Of a stretch of 64,000 bases of DNA, positions 9,128-18,546 are shown in pieces; within the stretch, counting starts at the first letter, position 1; the number at the start of each line of letters is the position of its first letter. Location of the stretch: contig JAFGIP010000089.1 in assembly GCA_016929525.1 (NCBI GenBank), positions 1 to 64,000 on the forward strand, in the 5' to 3' direction. The translations under genes and the position numbers were made by a program. Below the pieces are notes generated by a model. It was not told the DNA's origin. It saw only the letters and a program-made list of their open reading frames with translations, and did not search any database. The DNA is from Bacteroidales bacterium (GTDB lineage: Bacteria > Bacteroidota > Bacteroidia > Bacteroidales > UBA10428).

Positions 9128-10510
9128 CTAACTCAATGTCTTTACAAGTTCATCCTCTGAAACTTGTTTCTGATCTCCGGTTAACATGTTTTTAAGCGAA
9201 TATTGTCCGGTTTTAATTTCTTCTTCCCCAATAATAACAACATACGGAATATTTTTTATATTGGCATAACTCATTTTCTTTTTAAGCTTTGCATCGTCGG
9301 GGTATATTTCTGCACTGATGTTATTTTTCCTGAGTTTTTTTAATAGCTTCAGAGCGAATAATTCTTCTTTTTCACCAAAATTAATCAGCAGTACTTTTGT
9401 TGCCGACTGTAACTCCGCAGGATAAAGTTTCAGCTGATTCATCACATCATATATTCTGTCGGCACCGAAAGATATACCAACTCCCGATACACCGGGCAGA
9501 CCAAAAATACCGGTAAGGTCATCGTATCTTCCCCCTCCGCATATACTGCCTATCTGAACTTTGTTTGCTTTAACTTCAATAATAGTTCCTGTGTAATAAT
9601 TCAGTCCACGTGCCAGAGTAAGATCTACATCTATATTCACTGTGTTTTTAGTTTCATTTAATAATGACAGAATTTCCTCAATTTCTAAGATTCCTTTATT
9701 TCCAATTTCAGAATCAATTAACCACTTTCTCAAGAAATTAATTTTATCATCATTTGAATAGTCCTTACTGAATACACTAACATTTTCAACAAAAATATAG
9801 CTGCAAAGTTCCTCAATAGAAGAGTCTCTAATGTTCTTTTTTTGAAGCTCTTTAATAAAGCCATCCTTCCCAATCTTTTCAATTTTATCCATCGCAACGG
9901 TTATATCAATCAACTTTTCAGGTTCTTCTACAACTTCAGCAATACCTGCCAATATCTTCCTGTTATTTAGTTTTACAGTTACATTAATTCTAAGTTTGCC
10001 AAAAACCTCTTCAATAATCTGAATTAATTCCAATTCGTTTAGTAATGAATTGCTTCCGATAACGTCAGCATCGCACTGATAAAATTCACGATATCTTCCT
10101 TTTTGTGGGCGATCAGCTCTCCAGACAGGTTGTATCTGGTAACGCTTAAAAGGGAAAGTGATCTCATTTCGGTTTTGTACAACAAAGCGTGCAAATGGCA
10201 CAGTCAGGTCGTAGCGTAATCCTTTTTCACTAATATCCAGTGAAAGTTTATTTGAATCTTTTGCTTCCAGGGCCTTTTCATCGGCTTTCGATAAATAATC
10301 ACCGGAATTTAAAATTCTGAAAAGCAGTTTATCACCCTCTTCACCATATTTCCCCAGAAGCGATGAAAGATTTTCCATCGCAGGTGTTTCAATCGGGGCA
10401 TAGCCATACTTCTTAAAAACACTTTTTATGGTTTCAAAAATGTATTCCCTGCGTATCATTTCATCAGGAGTGAAATCGCGCGTACCCTTTGGTATTGAAG
10501 GTTTTTGCAT
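9128..10510 (-). CDS. hisS: histidyl-tRNA synthetase
   Basis: This 460-residue class II aminoacyl-tRNA synthetase charges tRNA-His with histidine. The N-terminus P-K-G-T-R-D-F is typical. Motif 2 lies at about residues 131-147 (R-A-D-R-P then F-Y-Q-C-D). The histidine-specific signature [10 protein letters not shown] is near residue 305, and motif 3 ([10 protein letters not shown]) is near 350. An anticodon-binding domain fills the last 90 residues. Length and order are normal for the family. A well-formed promoter precedes it at 10535-10565, and it appears to be transcribed alone. Confidence 0.97.
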   Translation of the reverse strand: MQKPSIPKGTRDFTPDEMIRREYIFETIKSVFKKYGYAPIETPAMENLSSLLGKYGEEGDKLLFRILNSGDYLSKADEKALEAKDSNKLSLDISEKGLRYDLTVPFARFVVQNRNEITFPFKRYQIQPVWRADRPQKGRYREFYQCDADVIGSNSLLNELELIQIIEEVFGKLRINVTVKLNNRKILAGIAEVVEEPEKLIDITVAMDKIEKIGKDGFIKELQKKNIRDSSIEELCSYIFVENVSVFSKDYSNDDKINFLRKWLIDSEIGNKGILEIEEILSLLNETKNTVNIDVDLTLARGLNYYTGTIIEVKANKVQIGSICGGGRYDDLTGIFGLPGVSGVGISFGADRIYDVMNQLKLYPAELQSATKVLLINFGEKEELFALKLLKKLRKNNISAEIYPDDAKLKKKMSYANIKNIPYVVIIGEEEIKTGQYSLKNMLTGDQKQVSEDELVKTLS

Positions 10511-10534
10511 CGTAAGAATTTAAATTTGATGGCA

Positions 10535-10565
10535 CAAAGGTAGCATATTCACCTGAGGTCGCAAA
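10535..10565 (-). promoter_or_regulatory. Bacteroidota-type promoter for hisS
   Basis: Read on the - strand there is a TTTG (-33) box, a 19-base spacer and TACCTTTG, an exact match to the TAnnTTTG -7 consensus. Transcription should start about 6-8 bases further on, leaving a leader of roughly 18 bases before the hisS ATG. The pattern is seen directly; the consensus comes from work on Bacteroides primary sigma factor promoters. Confidence 0.75.
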
Positions 10566-10589
10566 TTTGGAATTTTGATTTGCAAAATA

Positions 10590-11063
10590 TCAGTATCCAA
10601 TTTTCTTCAATGTTGTTTGCAGGTATTCCCTGCAACCCGGTTCATTTTCTTTTGGCGCCCATGGTGCAAAATGTTTGTCATCCTCGGGTGAATATGGTCC
10701 GTCTTTTACTTCGTACAAAACACAGTTATCTTCCAGTGCTATAAGTGAATGCCATGTTTTTTCCGGTATCTCAATTCCGAAATTACCTTTACTGTGATCG
10801 AGAATGAAATGATTAATAACCTGACCGTAGTCGTTATACTCAACAGCAGCTACTTTCCCTTTTAAAACAATAAATACCTCACGCTTATCGGGGTCTTCAT
10901 GTTTGTGTGGTTGTATATATGTACCGGCATTCAGAATATGCAGCATCCTTTGCAACAGATCATCAGGGTTTTTATGAAAATTATAATTCAACCTTTTTCG
11001 GGGAGAATATTTGCTTTCGGATTCCAGTTTCTTTAAATCTTCGTTGTTAATGGTTATGAACAT
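10590..11063 (-). CDS. WbuC-family cupin protein
   Basis: A 157-residue single-domain cupin. The metal-binding patterns are P-H-K-H-E-D-P-D-K-R-E (about residues 52-62) and a later W-H (about 103-104). The R-x-N-Y-N-F-H near residue 25 and the tail F-A-P-W-A-P-K-E match the WbuC family, which often lies in O-antigen or surface polysaccharide loci. No such locus is present here: the upstream neighbours are an MFS transporter (9 bp away) and an outer membrane barrel protein. The three are probably one operon. The reaction is not known. Confidence 0.8.
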   Translation of the reverse strand: MFITINNEDLKKLESESKYSPRKRLNYNFHKNPDDLLQRMLHILNAGTYIQPHKHEDPDKREVFIVLKGKVAAVEYNDYGQVINHFILDHSKGNFGIEIPEKTWHSLIALEDNCVLYEVKDGPYSPEDDKHFAPWAPKENEPGCREYLQTTLKKIGY

Positions 11064-11072
11064 TATTTGGGG

Positions 11073-12326
11073 TTATTTTCTTAAATACACTAATGGTAAT
11101 GAAATTATCAGTGAACCTGAAATAACAGCTATGCCAAAACCGGCACCATAATTATCAGCCAGCATTCCTAATAAAAGACTAAAAAGTGCGCCGGTTACAG
11201 AACTAAATTGCGATTCGAATGAAAGTACCGAGGCGTGCACTTTTGGATTAAATGAATCGGAAATTACTGCAACACATGCCGGACGACGAAGATTCTGTAT
11301 TACCAGCACTGCAATAAAAAGAAATACGGCAATCAGCATCAATTCTTCACGATAGAATATACCTGAAATTACACCTCCGGCTGCACCCACTATATATAAA
11401 ATATTCAGATATCCCCGGACAGTGGTGAAGCGAGAGCTTAAATTCCCGGCATTTCTTGCAGCTGCTGCAGTTAAGAAATACATCGCAAAATATACCAATC
11501 CGATAATAATAATCTCTCTGTTACTCTGCACATTTACGAAATCGTAATCAAGTTTGAAAACACTTGCCGACTTACTGAGAATAATTTGAAGATAGTCCTT
11601 AATAGCCAAGTAGAATCCGCTAAAAAATGCTACATTAAGTAATAATTTGATACTGGAAGAATGCTTCATGGAATTAAACGAAATTTTTATTACGTCAAGG
11701 GATTCTTTTATTCCTATAGTTTTCAGGGAGAATCTTTTAATGTTGCCATTTAAATACCGGGGGTAAGTAGCCAGCATAATAAAACCTATCGAGTAAGGGA
11801 TAATTGAATAGAGGAATACATTATTATAATTGTTCTCTATCAGAAGAAGCCCGGCAGCAATTATCGCAGACAGTGCAGATCCTAACTGCGACCATGAACG
11901 TGTGTGTCCATAATAATCTACTTTGAAATCGCTCATCTTGTTTTGCTTCAGATACTCAAATATCATTGCTTTATGTGTACCGGTTCTGAAGGCGTCACCT
12001 GATGCAAACAATACTGTGGAAATAATCAGGGGCAGGAAGGAATCGGAATAAAAATAACCTGCAAATGAAAGGATATAGAATGCATAGGAGAACAGCATCG
12101 TTCCTTTTCGGCCCATAGCATCGGCCATAATACCGCTGGGGATCTCAAGCAAAGATCTGACAATGAATCTTACCGAGTATAACACTCCTATTTGGGTATA
12201 ACTAAGTTCTTTTACATAAAGAAAAATAAGTAACAGGAAAGGTTCAAAAAATCTGAGGTTCTTTAAAAAGCCATACAAACAAAATTTAAAATACTGTATG
12301 TCTTTTTTAAATCCACTCATTATCAA
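11073..12326 (-). CDS. MFS transporter
   Basis: A 417-residue inner membrane protein with about 12 hydrophobic helices and a major-facilitator loop 2-3 signature (G-I-M-A-D-A-M-G-R-K-G, about residues 65-75). The substrate cannot be read from the sequence. It starts 5 bases after the stop of the upstream barrel gene and ends 9 bases before the cupin gene, so an operon is likely. Two ATG codons a few bases apart (M-I-M-S) make the exact start uncertain by two codons. Confidence 0.85.
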   Translation of the reverse strand: MIMSGFKKDIQYFKFCLYGFLKNLRFFEPFLLLIFLYVKELSYTQIGVLYSVRFIVRSLLEIPSGIMADAMGRKGTMLFSYAFYILSFAGYFYSDSFLPLIISTVLFASGDAFRTGTHKAMIFEYLKQNKMSDFKVDYYGHTRSWSQLGSALSAIIAAGLLLIENNYNNVFLYSIIPYSIGFIMLATYPRYLNGNIKRFSLKTIGIKESLDVIKISFNSMKHSSSIKLLLNVAFFSGFYLAIKDYLQIILSKSASVFKLDYDFVNVQSNREIIIIGLVYFAMYFLTAAAARNAGNLSSRFTTVRGYLNILYIVGAAGGVISGIFYREELMLIAVFLFIAVLVIQNLRRPACVAVISDSFNPKVHASVLSFESQFSSVTGALFSLLLGMLADNYGAGFGIAVISGSLIISLPLVYLRK

Positions 12327-12331
12327 TTATA

Positions 12332-13684
12332 CTAAAAAAGCCAGTTGAGATTAATATAAAATCCTTGCTTGCCGTCACGTTTATCTGCTGCAAGTCCGTA
12401 ATTAAATGCAACAATAAAATTTTGGTTCAGGGCAACATGAAATCCTGTTCCATAACTGATATGTAATTTTTCTTTATCATCGGGGAACATATCCTGATAT
12501 TCCTGGTCCGGCGGAACACTGGAAGTGTCGATCTTATATTTTTGTGTAACCATACCCATATCAGAAAAGAAATTCAATGCCAGGTAAATATTCTGGTTAA
12601 AAACAACTGCTTTAAAAAATTTCCACCTGAACTCAAAATTTCCAAAAAGATAATCTTCACCAACAATCCTGTTTCTTAATATTCCCCGAAGTGTCTTTGC
12701 ACCACCGAGGCCGTCTCGATCGAGGGAGTTACCCCCGTTAAAAATGAAGGGCAGCATGTAATATGGCATTTTGCCGGTTAGTTTATCCTGGTATGCTATC
12801 CTGTATACAAATGATAACCTGTCGGGAAATATGGTAAAATATTGTCTGTGGACTATAGATAACTTGGTGAATGAATAACTATTGCTTCCAAGGAACCCCG
12901 GTGATACAAATAAAATGATTTCACTCCACACACCACGCATTGGGTTGGGTTCATTGTCACGAGTATCATATACAAGTCCAATTTTAATAAGAGTGCTGCT
13001 GCCACCATAAATCTGGTCTTCCGGTATAACATTCCAGCCGACATATTGTCCATATAAGCCACCACCTGCAGGCGGCAATTTTTCATCTTCAGGTGTCCCG
13101 CGGTTTAATAATTTAATATCAATCGTATCTGTTTTAATATTGTAGTGTGTAACACCGGCAAGCCATCGGAATTTATCGTTAAAGAACCTGCCCTGGAAAT
13201 CGGCTCTCAGCCGCAACATTTTACGCTCCTGCCTGTAGTAAAGTCTTGATATGTAATTCGCCGTATCCGAATCATCTTCAAATGCCGCATTGTAGTATGA
13301 TTCATAACCGTTAAAGCCATAAAAATCAAGAGCCCGTTCGGTTAAATAACTTGCTTCGGCAGTTATCCTTATTCCGGGTATTAGATACTCCGAATCGTAC
13401 ATAAACTGGTTAATACCGCTTCCTTTAGTTGTGCGAGACCACTCAAAAAATAATGAATGTTTATATTCGGGATATATTGTCCCATCGCCATAATCGTAAA
13501 AATTGACAACACCTCCGTATTTAAATCCGATATCTGTATCATATGCAATTGCAGGCACAGCTCCAAATGACCAGCCTTTTCTTACACGCTCTTTCTTTTT
13601 TGAAAGTGTGTCAGCAGTCTGTGCTTGTATATTTTGAGATATAACAAAGAAAAGGATAGTAATAAAAAGCAGAACTCTTTTCAT
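12332..13684 (-). CDS. BamA/TamA-like outer membrane barrel protein
   Basis: A 450-residue protein with a signal peptide ending near I-Q-A-Q. The mature part looks like the C-terminal 16-stranded barrel of the surface antigen D15/Omp85 superfamily: alternating aromatic strands, N-E-P-N-P-M-R-G-V-W near residue 245, and the GGxxxLRG-like motif G-G-A-K-T-L-R-G near 325. The terminal residue is Phe, as usual for outer membrane barrels. It lacks POTRA domains, so it is unlikely to be BamA itself. Its role may be transport or lipid/protein insertion at the outer membrane. It leads the three-gene run with the MFS and cupin genes. Confidence 0.82.
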   Translation of the reverse strand: MKRVLLFITILFFVISQNIQAQTADTLSKKKERVRKGWSFGAVPAIAYDTDIGFKYGGVVNFYDYGDGTIYPEYKHSLFFEWSRTTKGSGINQFMYDSEYLIPGIRITAEASYLTERALDFYGFNGYESYYNAAFEDDSDTANYISRLYYRQERKMLRLRADFQGRFFNDKFRWLAGVTHYNIKTDTIDIKLLNRGTPEDEKLPPAGGGLYGQYVGWNVIPEDQIYGGSSTLIKIGLVYDTRDNEPNPMRGVWSEIILFVSPGFLGSNSYSFTKLSIVHRQYFTIFPDRLSFVYRIAYQDKLTGKMPYYMLPFIFNGGNSLDRDGLGGAKTLRGILRNRIVGEDYLFGNFEFRWKFFKAVVFNQNIYLALNFFSDMGMVTQKYKIDTSSVPPDQEYQDMFPDDKEKLHISYGTGFHVALNQNFIVAFNYGLAADKRDGKQGFYINLNWLF

Positions 13685-13747
13685 AGATGCAGGTATAAGT
13701 TCGGATTTGAAATTTATAATAATTTTAGCAACAAACCATAAATTTAA

Positions 13748-14164
13748 TTGTACAGCTTGGTAACCCGTTTTATTAATAATAGGCTTTATATAGAAAAAAA
13801 TGATACATTCTCAGTTTATTTGATTTCAATTTTACTGTTTACGGATATTGCATTAACACAGGATATATATATACACTGTAATATCAAACGAGCTATTGCA
13901 AAAGAAACACATGCAGATGAGGGCATTCCGGGGCCAAAGTATTTTCAGAATAGCACTTTTTATTCCATGAAGGTTAAGTTTGATCCTGATTCAGAAAAAC
14001 TATATGGAGAAACAGCGCATCATAAATTTTTACCGGATATTTGGGAAAACAACAATGTTTATATTTTTAAACTTCGAGTTGGAGACGGTGTATCGAAAAT
14101 AGATCCGGGCAATACTGATATTACTGATAAAAATAAATCTGACAAATTTTATACATTCGAATAA
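13748..14164 (+). pseudogene. probable remnant of an M1-family metallopeptidase gene
   Basis: The frame encodes up to 138 residues from a TTG. Its middle (about residues 47-92: R-A-I-A-K-E-T, then P-G-P-K-Y-F-Q-N-S-T-F-Y, then D-P-D-S-E-K-L-Y-G-E) resembles the extreme N-terminal beta domain of M1 aminopeptidase-like proteins, which are usually well over 500 residues. Nothing resembling the HExxH zinc site follows, and the frame stops 20 bases before the next gene. There is no good start codon or complete signal peptide in frame; a nearby ATG at 13800 is in another frame. I infer a gene reduced by deletion and perhaps a frameshift. It could instead be a small novel protein. Confidence 0.45.
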
Positions 14165-14184
14165 AACCTTTAATCATATCCAAC

Positions 14185-16569
14185 ATGAAAATCCTTAAAA
14201 AGATTCTGATCGTTTTTCTGCTAGTAATTGCAGCAGTGTTAATAATAGCTTTTATTATTACAAATAAAATATCAAAAAGAGGATTACCCGATTATTCATC
14301 CGATATTCAGATAGAAAACCTTAATGACACAGTGTTTGTTTATCGCGACTCATACGGGATACCTCATATTTATGCTACCAATGAGCAAGATCTTTATAAA
14401 GCAACCGGTTATATATTAGCTCAGGACAGAATGTGGCAAATGGACCTTCTTCGCAGGGTCACGTTAGGCAGGTTATCAGAAATATTTGGAGATGATTATA
14501 TTGAGATCGATGTCTTGCTGCGCTCTTTACGTTACAGCGAAAAATCATATCAGATATTGAAGGATTCAGAGCAGGAGATAGTAGAATCACTTATTGCTTT
14601 TTCGGAAGGTATTAACCAATATATCAGGAATTACAAAGGCAATTATCCTCTGGAGTTTAAGATTTTAGGCTATGAACCGGAATTATGGGAACCGTATCAG
14701 TCTCTTAATCTGATAGGATACATGGCTTGGGATCTAAAAGCAGGCTGGAATGAAATTTTTCTTGAGGAAATTAAAAAGAAGGTTGATTCGGCACGTTTTA
14801 TTGAACTTCTACCAAATATGGATTTTCATAAGTCAGTGGTATATCATCAGGATAGTCATGGTTTGATGCAATACTGCAAATTAAAAGAGCTGTCAAAGCT
14901 GGGATCATTAGGAGTTGATATATTGTTCGGAAGCAACAACTGGGCAATTTCGCCGGTAAAAAGTAAAACAGGGGCTGCTTTACTGGCCAATGATATGCAC
15001 CTTGAATTAAACATTCCCGGAATCTGGTATCAGATACACCAGGTTATTGAAGGCAAGTTAAATGTTAGCGGATTGATCTTACCGGGACAGCCTCTTGTAA
15101 TTGTCGGTCACAATGATTCCATTGCCTGGGGAATGACCAACACTTATGCAGATAATCTGGACTTTTATGAAGAAAAAATAAACCCGAAAAATGCTAAGCA
15201 GTATTATTTGGATGGTAAATGGGAAACCTTTAAAACGCATAATGTTACTATTGTAAGTAAAGGTAAAGAGCATAAAAAGGAGTTTCTGACAAATCATCGT
15301 GGCCCGGTTGTATCTTCTGCAAAGAAAATTACTGATCGGGTGCTTACCATTCACTGGCTGGGCGATGAAAAAAGTAATGAAATAAGAAGTATCTATAAAG
15401 TGAACAGGGCGAATAACTGGGATGATTTTATAGATGCTTTCGCCGATTTCAAATCAATAAGCCAGAATATAGTATATGCTGACAGGTCTGGTAATATAGG
15501 CATGAAAACCTGTGCAGGAGTTCCTATACGAAAAAGGGACCTGCCTTTTGGCCCTTTGCCCGGTGAAACCGGCGAATACGAATGGCAGGGGCTGGTTCCC
15601 TATAAAGAACTACCATGTGAATTTAATCCTGAAAGGGGTTATGTGTCTTCGGCAAATAACCGGACAGTGGATTTTGCTTATCCATACCATATAGGAACGT
15701 GGTATTCCATGCCTTACAGGATTGATCGTATCAGAGAGATGCTCAATTCCGAAGATAAAACAGATGTGGATTATTTCATGAAAATGCAAAATGATTTTCA
15801 TTCTGAATTTTCGAAACTGTTTTTACAAAAAGCGTTACCTGAACTTGATACTACTGTTGACTGGAATAAAGCAGAAAGTAAGGCAATCGGGTTGTTAAAA
15901 AAGTGGGATTATGAGATGTCAACTTCAAGTGTTGCCGCAACAATTTGCGAGGCCTGGGCATATTATTGTATAATGAATCTGTTTAAGGATGAAATGGGTG
16001 AGGATTTGTTTTTTAATTTCATGAAAATATCAAAGCTTGCCAAGATCGGATTATTTAACGTACTGAATTCAAATAGTTCTGTATGGGTTGATGATATTAC
16101 AACTGAAAAAAAGGAAACCTTTAAGGAAATTGCTATTACTGCTTTTAAGCAAACAATTGAAAATATATCAAAGAATAACGGGGATGATCCTGAGAACTGG
16201 CAATGGGGTAATATACATAAAATCACTCTGAAACATCCGATTGGCAAAGTAGATGCATTAAATAAGATTTTTAAACTGAATAGGGGACCATATAGTGTTG
16301 GAGGAAGTTATCATACAGTTTCCCCATACTCTTTCCCGTTTTTCAAACCCGATGAGGTTCATCATGGTGCGTCGCACAGGAGTATTTACGATCTGAGTAA
16401 CTGGAACAACTGTGTGTCGGTAATACCAACAGGCATCTCAGGAGTTCCTTCAAGCAATTATTATTGTAATCAGACGAAGATGTATATTTCGGGGCTTTAC
16501 CACATCGATTTATTTTCTAAGGATCTTGTTATTCAGGAAGCTAAAACCGAAATGAAATTTATTCCATAA
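14185..16569 (+). CDS. penicillin acylase family protein (Ntn hydrolase)
   Basis: A 794-residue member of the penicillin acylase / acyl-homoserine-lactone acylase superfamily, which cleaves amide bonds after self-processing. An N-terminal membrane anchor or signal (about residues 5-27) is followed by the alpha chain with Y-G-I-P-H-I-Y-A and Q-D-R-M-W-Q-M-D. The predicted beta chain begins at Ser250 in G-S-N-N-W, the autocatalytic nucleophile. H-N-D-S-I-A-W-G-M-T-N follows near residue 310, as expected. It acts in the periplasm or at the membrane. The substrate is unknown. The gene directly abuts the convergent kinase gene. Confidence 0.92.
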   Translation: MKILKKILIVFLLVIAAVLIIAFIITNKISKRGLPDYSSDIQIENLNDTVFVYRDSYGIPHIYATNEQDLYKATGYILAQDRMWQMDLLRRVTLGRLSEIFGDDYIEIDVLLRSLRYSEKSYQILKDSEQEIVESLIAFSEGINQYIRNYKGNYPLEFKILGYEPELWEPYQSLNLIGYMAWDLKAGWNEIFLEEIKKKVDSARFIELLPNMDFHKSVVYHQDSHGLMQYCKLKELSKLGSLGVDILFGSNNWAISPVKSKTGAALLANDMHLELNIPGIWYQIHQVIEGKLNVSGLILPGQPLVIVGHNDSIAWGMTNTYADNLDFYEEKINPKNAKQYYLDGKWETFKTHNVTIVSKGKEHKKEFLTNHRGPVVSSAKKITDRVLTIHWLGDEKSNEIRSIYKVNRANNWDDFIDAFADFKSISQNIVYADRSGNIGMKTCAGVPIRKRDLPFGPLPGETGEYEWQGLVPYKELPCEFNPERGYVSSANNRTVDFAYPYHIGTWYSMPYRIDRIREMLNSEDKTDVDYFMKMQNDFHSEFSKLFLQKALPELDTTVDWNKAESKAIGLLKKWDYEMSTSSVAATICEAWAYYCIMNLFKDEMGEDLFFNFMKISKLAKIGLFNVLNSNSSVWVDDITTEKKETFKEIAITAFKQTIENISKNNGDDPENWQWGNIHKITLKHPIGKVDALNKIFKLNRGPYSVGGSYHTVSPYSFPFFKPDEVHHGASHRSIYDLSNWNNCVSVIPTGISGVPSSNYYCNQTKMYISGLYHIDLFSKDLVIQEAKTEMKFIP

Positions 16570-18471
16570 TCAATCGTTGAGTAACTGGTTTAACTGAATG
16601 ATCAGAAGTTGAATATTTACAGGAGCTGTATAAACCAGCTTGCATCCGGCCTTAATAATTTTAATTTTTTCCTCGTTATCTTCAACAGCTGCAATGATTA
16701 TGGATTTGCTGAAGTGATTAACTGTATTACCGATTAAATTACGGAGACCCTTATGACCCGGAAGATCGAATAGAATAATTCTGGGGTTAAAATCAAGGCT
16801 CTCTGGAGAAAAAGTGTCAACCGCCAGAAGTCTTATATCCGGTTTATAATATCTTATGATATCTGTGATAATACTATCCGGGGCATCTTCACTTCCGGTA
16901 ATTATGACATCATGGTTATTTAAAATGTCAAAACTGTTCTTTGTTATCTGCTTAATTAATGGCAGGTGAAAATTCTCTGTGGGTAATGAAAAGCAGAATC
17001 TTGCACCTTTTTTATAAGTCAGGTCAACCCATATATGACCGTTGAGCAATTCAATCATTCCTTTTGAAATAGAGAGGCCGATACCTGTTCCTCCGTAACT
17101 TCTCGAGATCGATTCCTCACCCTGTCGAAAACGTTCAAAGATCATCTCACTTTGTTCAGGTGCAATACCTATTCCTGTGTCTTCAACATAAATCATTGCC
17201 AATCCATCATCAACTTTTCCTCCGAATCTGATATTGCCTTGCCTGGTAAATTTTGTTGCATTGCTTAGTAAATTATATAATACCTGTTGTATCCTTAATG
17301 GATCGGAGTTTACCCTGTCACTGGAGTTTTCCGGGAATCCATCATTAATTACCCGGATATTACTTTTATCAGATTTTTGGAGTTCGTTTAAGAAAAAAAC
17401 TTGTGCATCAGGGAGGATATGATTCAGTCTGAAACTTACCAAATTGACTTTTAACTGGTTCGATTCGATCATCGAAATATCCATGATGTCATCAATAATC
17501 TTGAGAAGCTGTTGCCCGTTTGCATTTATTATTTCAAGGTATCTTGATCTTTTCTGATTGGATAATTCATTATTTAATAAAAGCTCTCCAAAACCAAGGA
17601 TTCCGTTAAGAGGTGTCCGGATTTCGTGGCTCATATTGGCAAGAAATACCGATTTTAGTCTGTCTGCTTCCTGTGCCTTTTTCTTTTCTGTCTGAAGGCC
17701 TTTTTCATATTGTTTTCTTTCCTTGATTTCTTCCACAAGCTTGATATTGGCTTTTCTTAATTCTTCGGTACGTTCCTTAACTTTTACATCAAGACTATAC
17801 TTAGCCAGTTCAACATCCTTTTTAGCTTTGAAGGATTTCATTCTTGTATTGAATAACACGGCAGATGTTATCCATGCCAGAAATACAAGTATTACATTGG
17901 CCATATACTGGGTGACAATCTCCTGGAATGATATGCCAATATAAAACAGGCCCGAATATAAACATATCAGGCTTATTGTTAATAAAATGAGAAATTTCCA
18001 ATCACGCAATATATATATTGTTGCTGCCGAGTATACTCCAACCAGATATGTAGGTACACCATTTGCATTGACCGATTCAATAATTGATATGGCTGTTGAC
18101 CATATTAAATGAAACATAACAACTACCAATGTGAATATACCATGCCATGGTCTGATATTTTCGGATTTTTCAGGATTAAATATATGAGTGATTATGATGA
18201 TAGTAATACCAACAAAAAATAACGCTGTATCAAGTAACATGAAATTGCTAACCTGATATGTTTCCCAAAAACCTCCCAGTGAAAAGTCGAAATAGAGTGA
18301 ATAGGCGGCAAGAACCAACATAAAATAACCTATAACCCTTACCCTGTTAAGATTGATATAGCTAACTTCCTGATAAAATTCTTTCCGGGACACCGGATCG
18401 GATAGAACTGTCCTGTAACGGAACGGATTAATAATCCGAAAAACGTTTTTTATTTTAGATAACCCTCTCAC
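16570..18471 (-). CDS. sensor histidine kinase with degenerate C-terminal receiver
   Basis: A 633-residue membrane kinase. About six hydrophobic helices occupy residues 45-205 with almost no extracytoplasmic domain, so it may sense the membrane. A coiled coil (about 215-270) leads to HisKA (N-M-S-H-E-I-R-T-P, His282) and a complete ATPase domain (D-T-G-I-G-I, G-G-T-G-I-G-L-S). The last 120 residues look like a receiver fold, but the acidic pair is replaced (V-I-I-T-G-S-E-D) and the conserved lysine is absent (Y-T-A-P-V). Only the F-D-L-P-G aspartate position is kept. That domain is unlikely to be phosphorylated normally. Confidence 0.9.
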   Translation of the reverse strand: MRGLSKIKNVFRIINPFRYRTVLSDPVSRKEFYQEVSYINLNRVRVIGYFMLVLAAYSLYFDFSLGGFWETYQVSNFMLLDTALFFVGITIIIITHIFNPEKSENIRPWHGIFTLVVVMFHLIWSTAISIIESVNANGVPTYLVGVYSAATIYILRDWKFLILLTISLICLYSGLFYIGISFQEIVTQYMANVILVFLAWITSAVLFNTRMKSFKAKKDVELAKYSLDVKVKERTEELRKANIKLVEEIKERKQYEKGLQTEKKKAQEADRLKSVFLANMSHEIRTPLNGILGFGELLLNNELSNQKRSRYLEIINANGQQLLKIIDDIMDISMIESNQLKVNLVSFRLNHILPDAQVFFLNELQKSDKSNIRVINDGFPENSSDRVNSDPLRIQQVLYNLLSNATKFTRQGNIRFGGKVDDGLAMIYVEDTGIGIAPEQSEMIFERFRQGEESISRSYGGTGIGLSISKGMIELLNGHIWVDLTYKKGARFCFSLPTENFHLPLIKQITKNSFDILNNHDVIITGSEDAPDSIITDIIRYYKPDIRLLAVDTFSPESLDFNPRIILFDLPGHKGLRNLIGNTVNHFSKSIIIAAVEDNEEKIKIIKAGCKLVYTAPVNIQLLIIQLNQLLND

Positions 18472-18546
18472 TTTTATTAAAAATACAAATTAAAAACCGT
18501 ATTTCAATAAGTGAGATGAGAAAAACTATCCGGCGGTTTTAATTAT

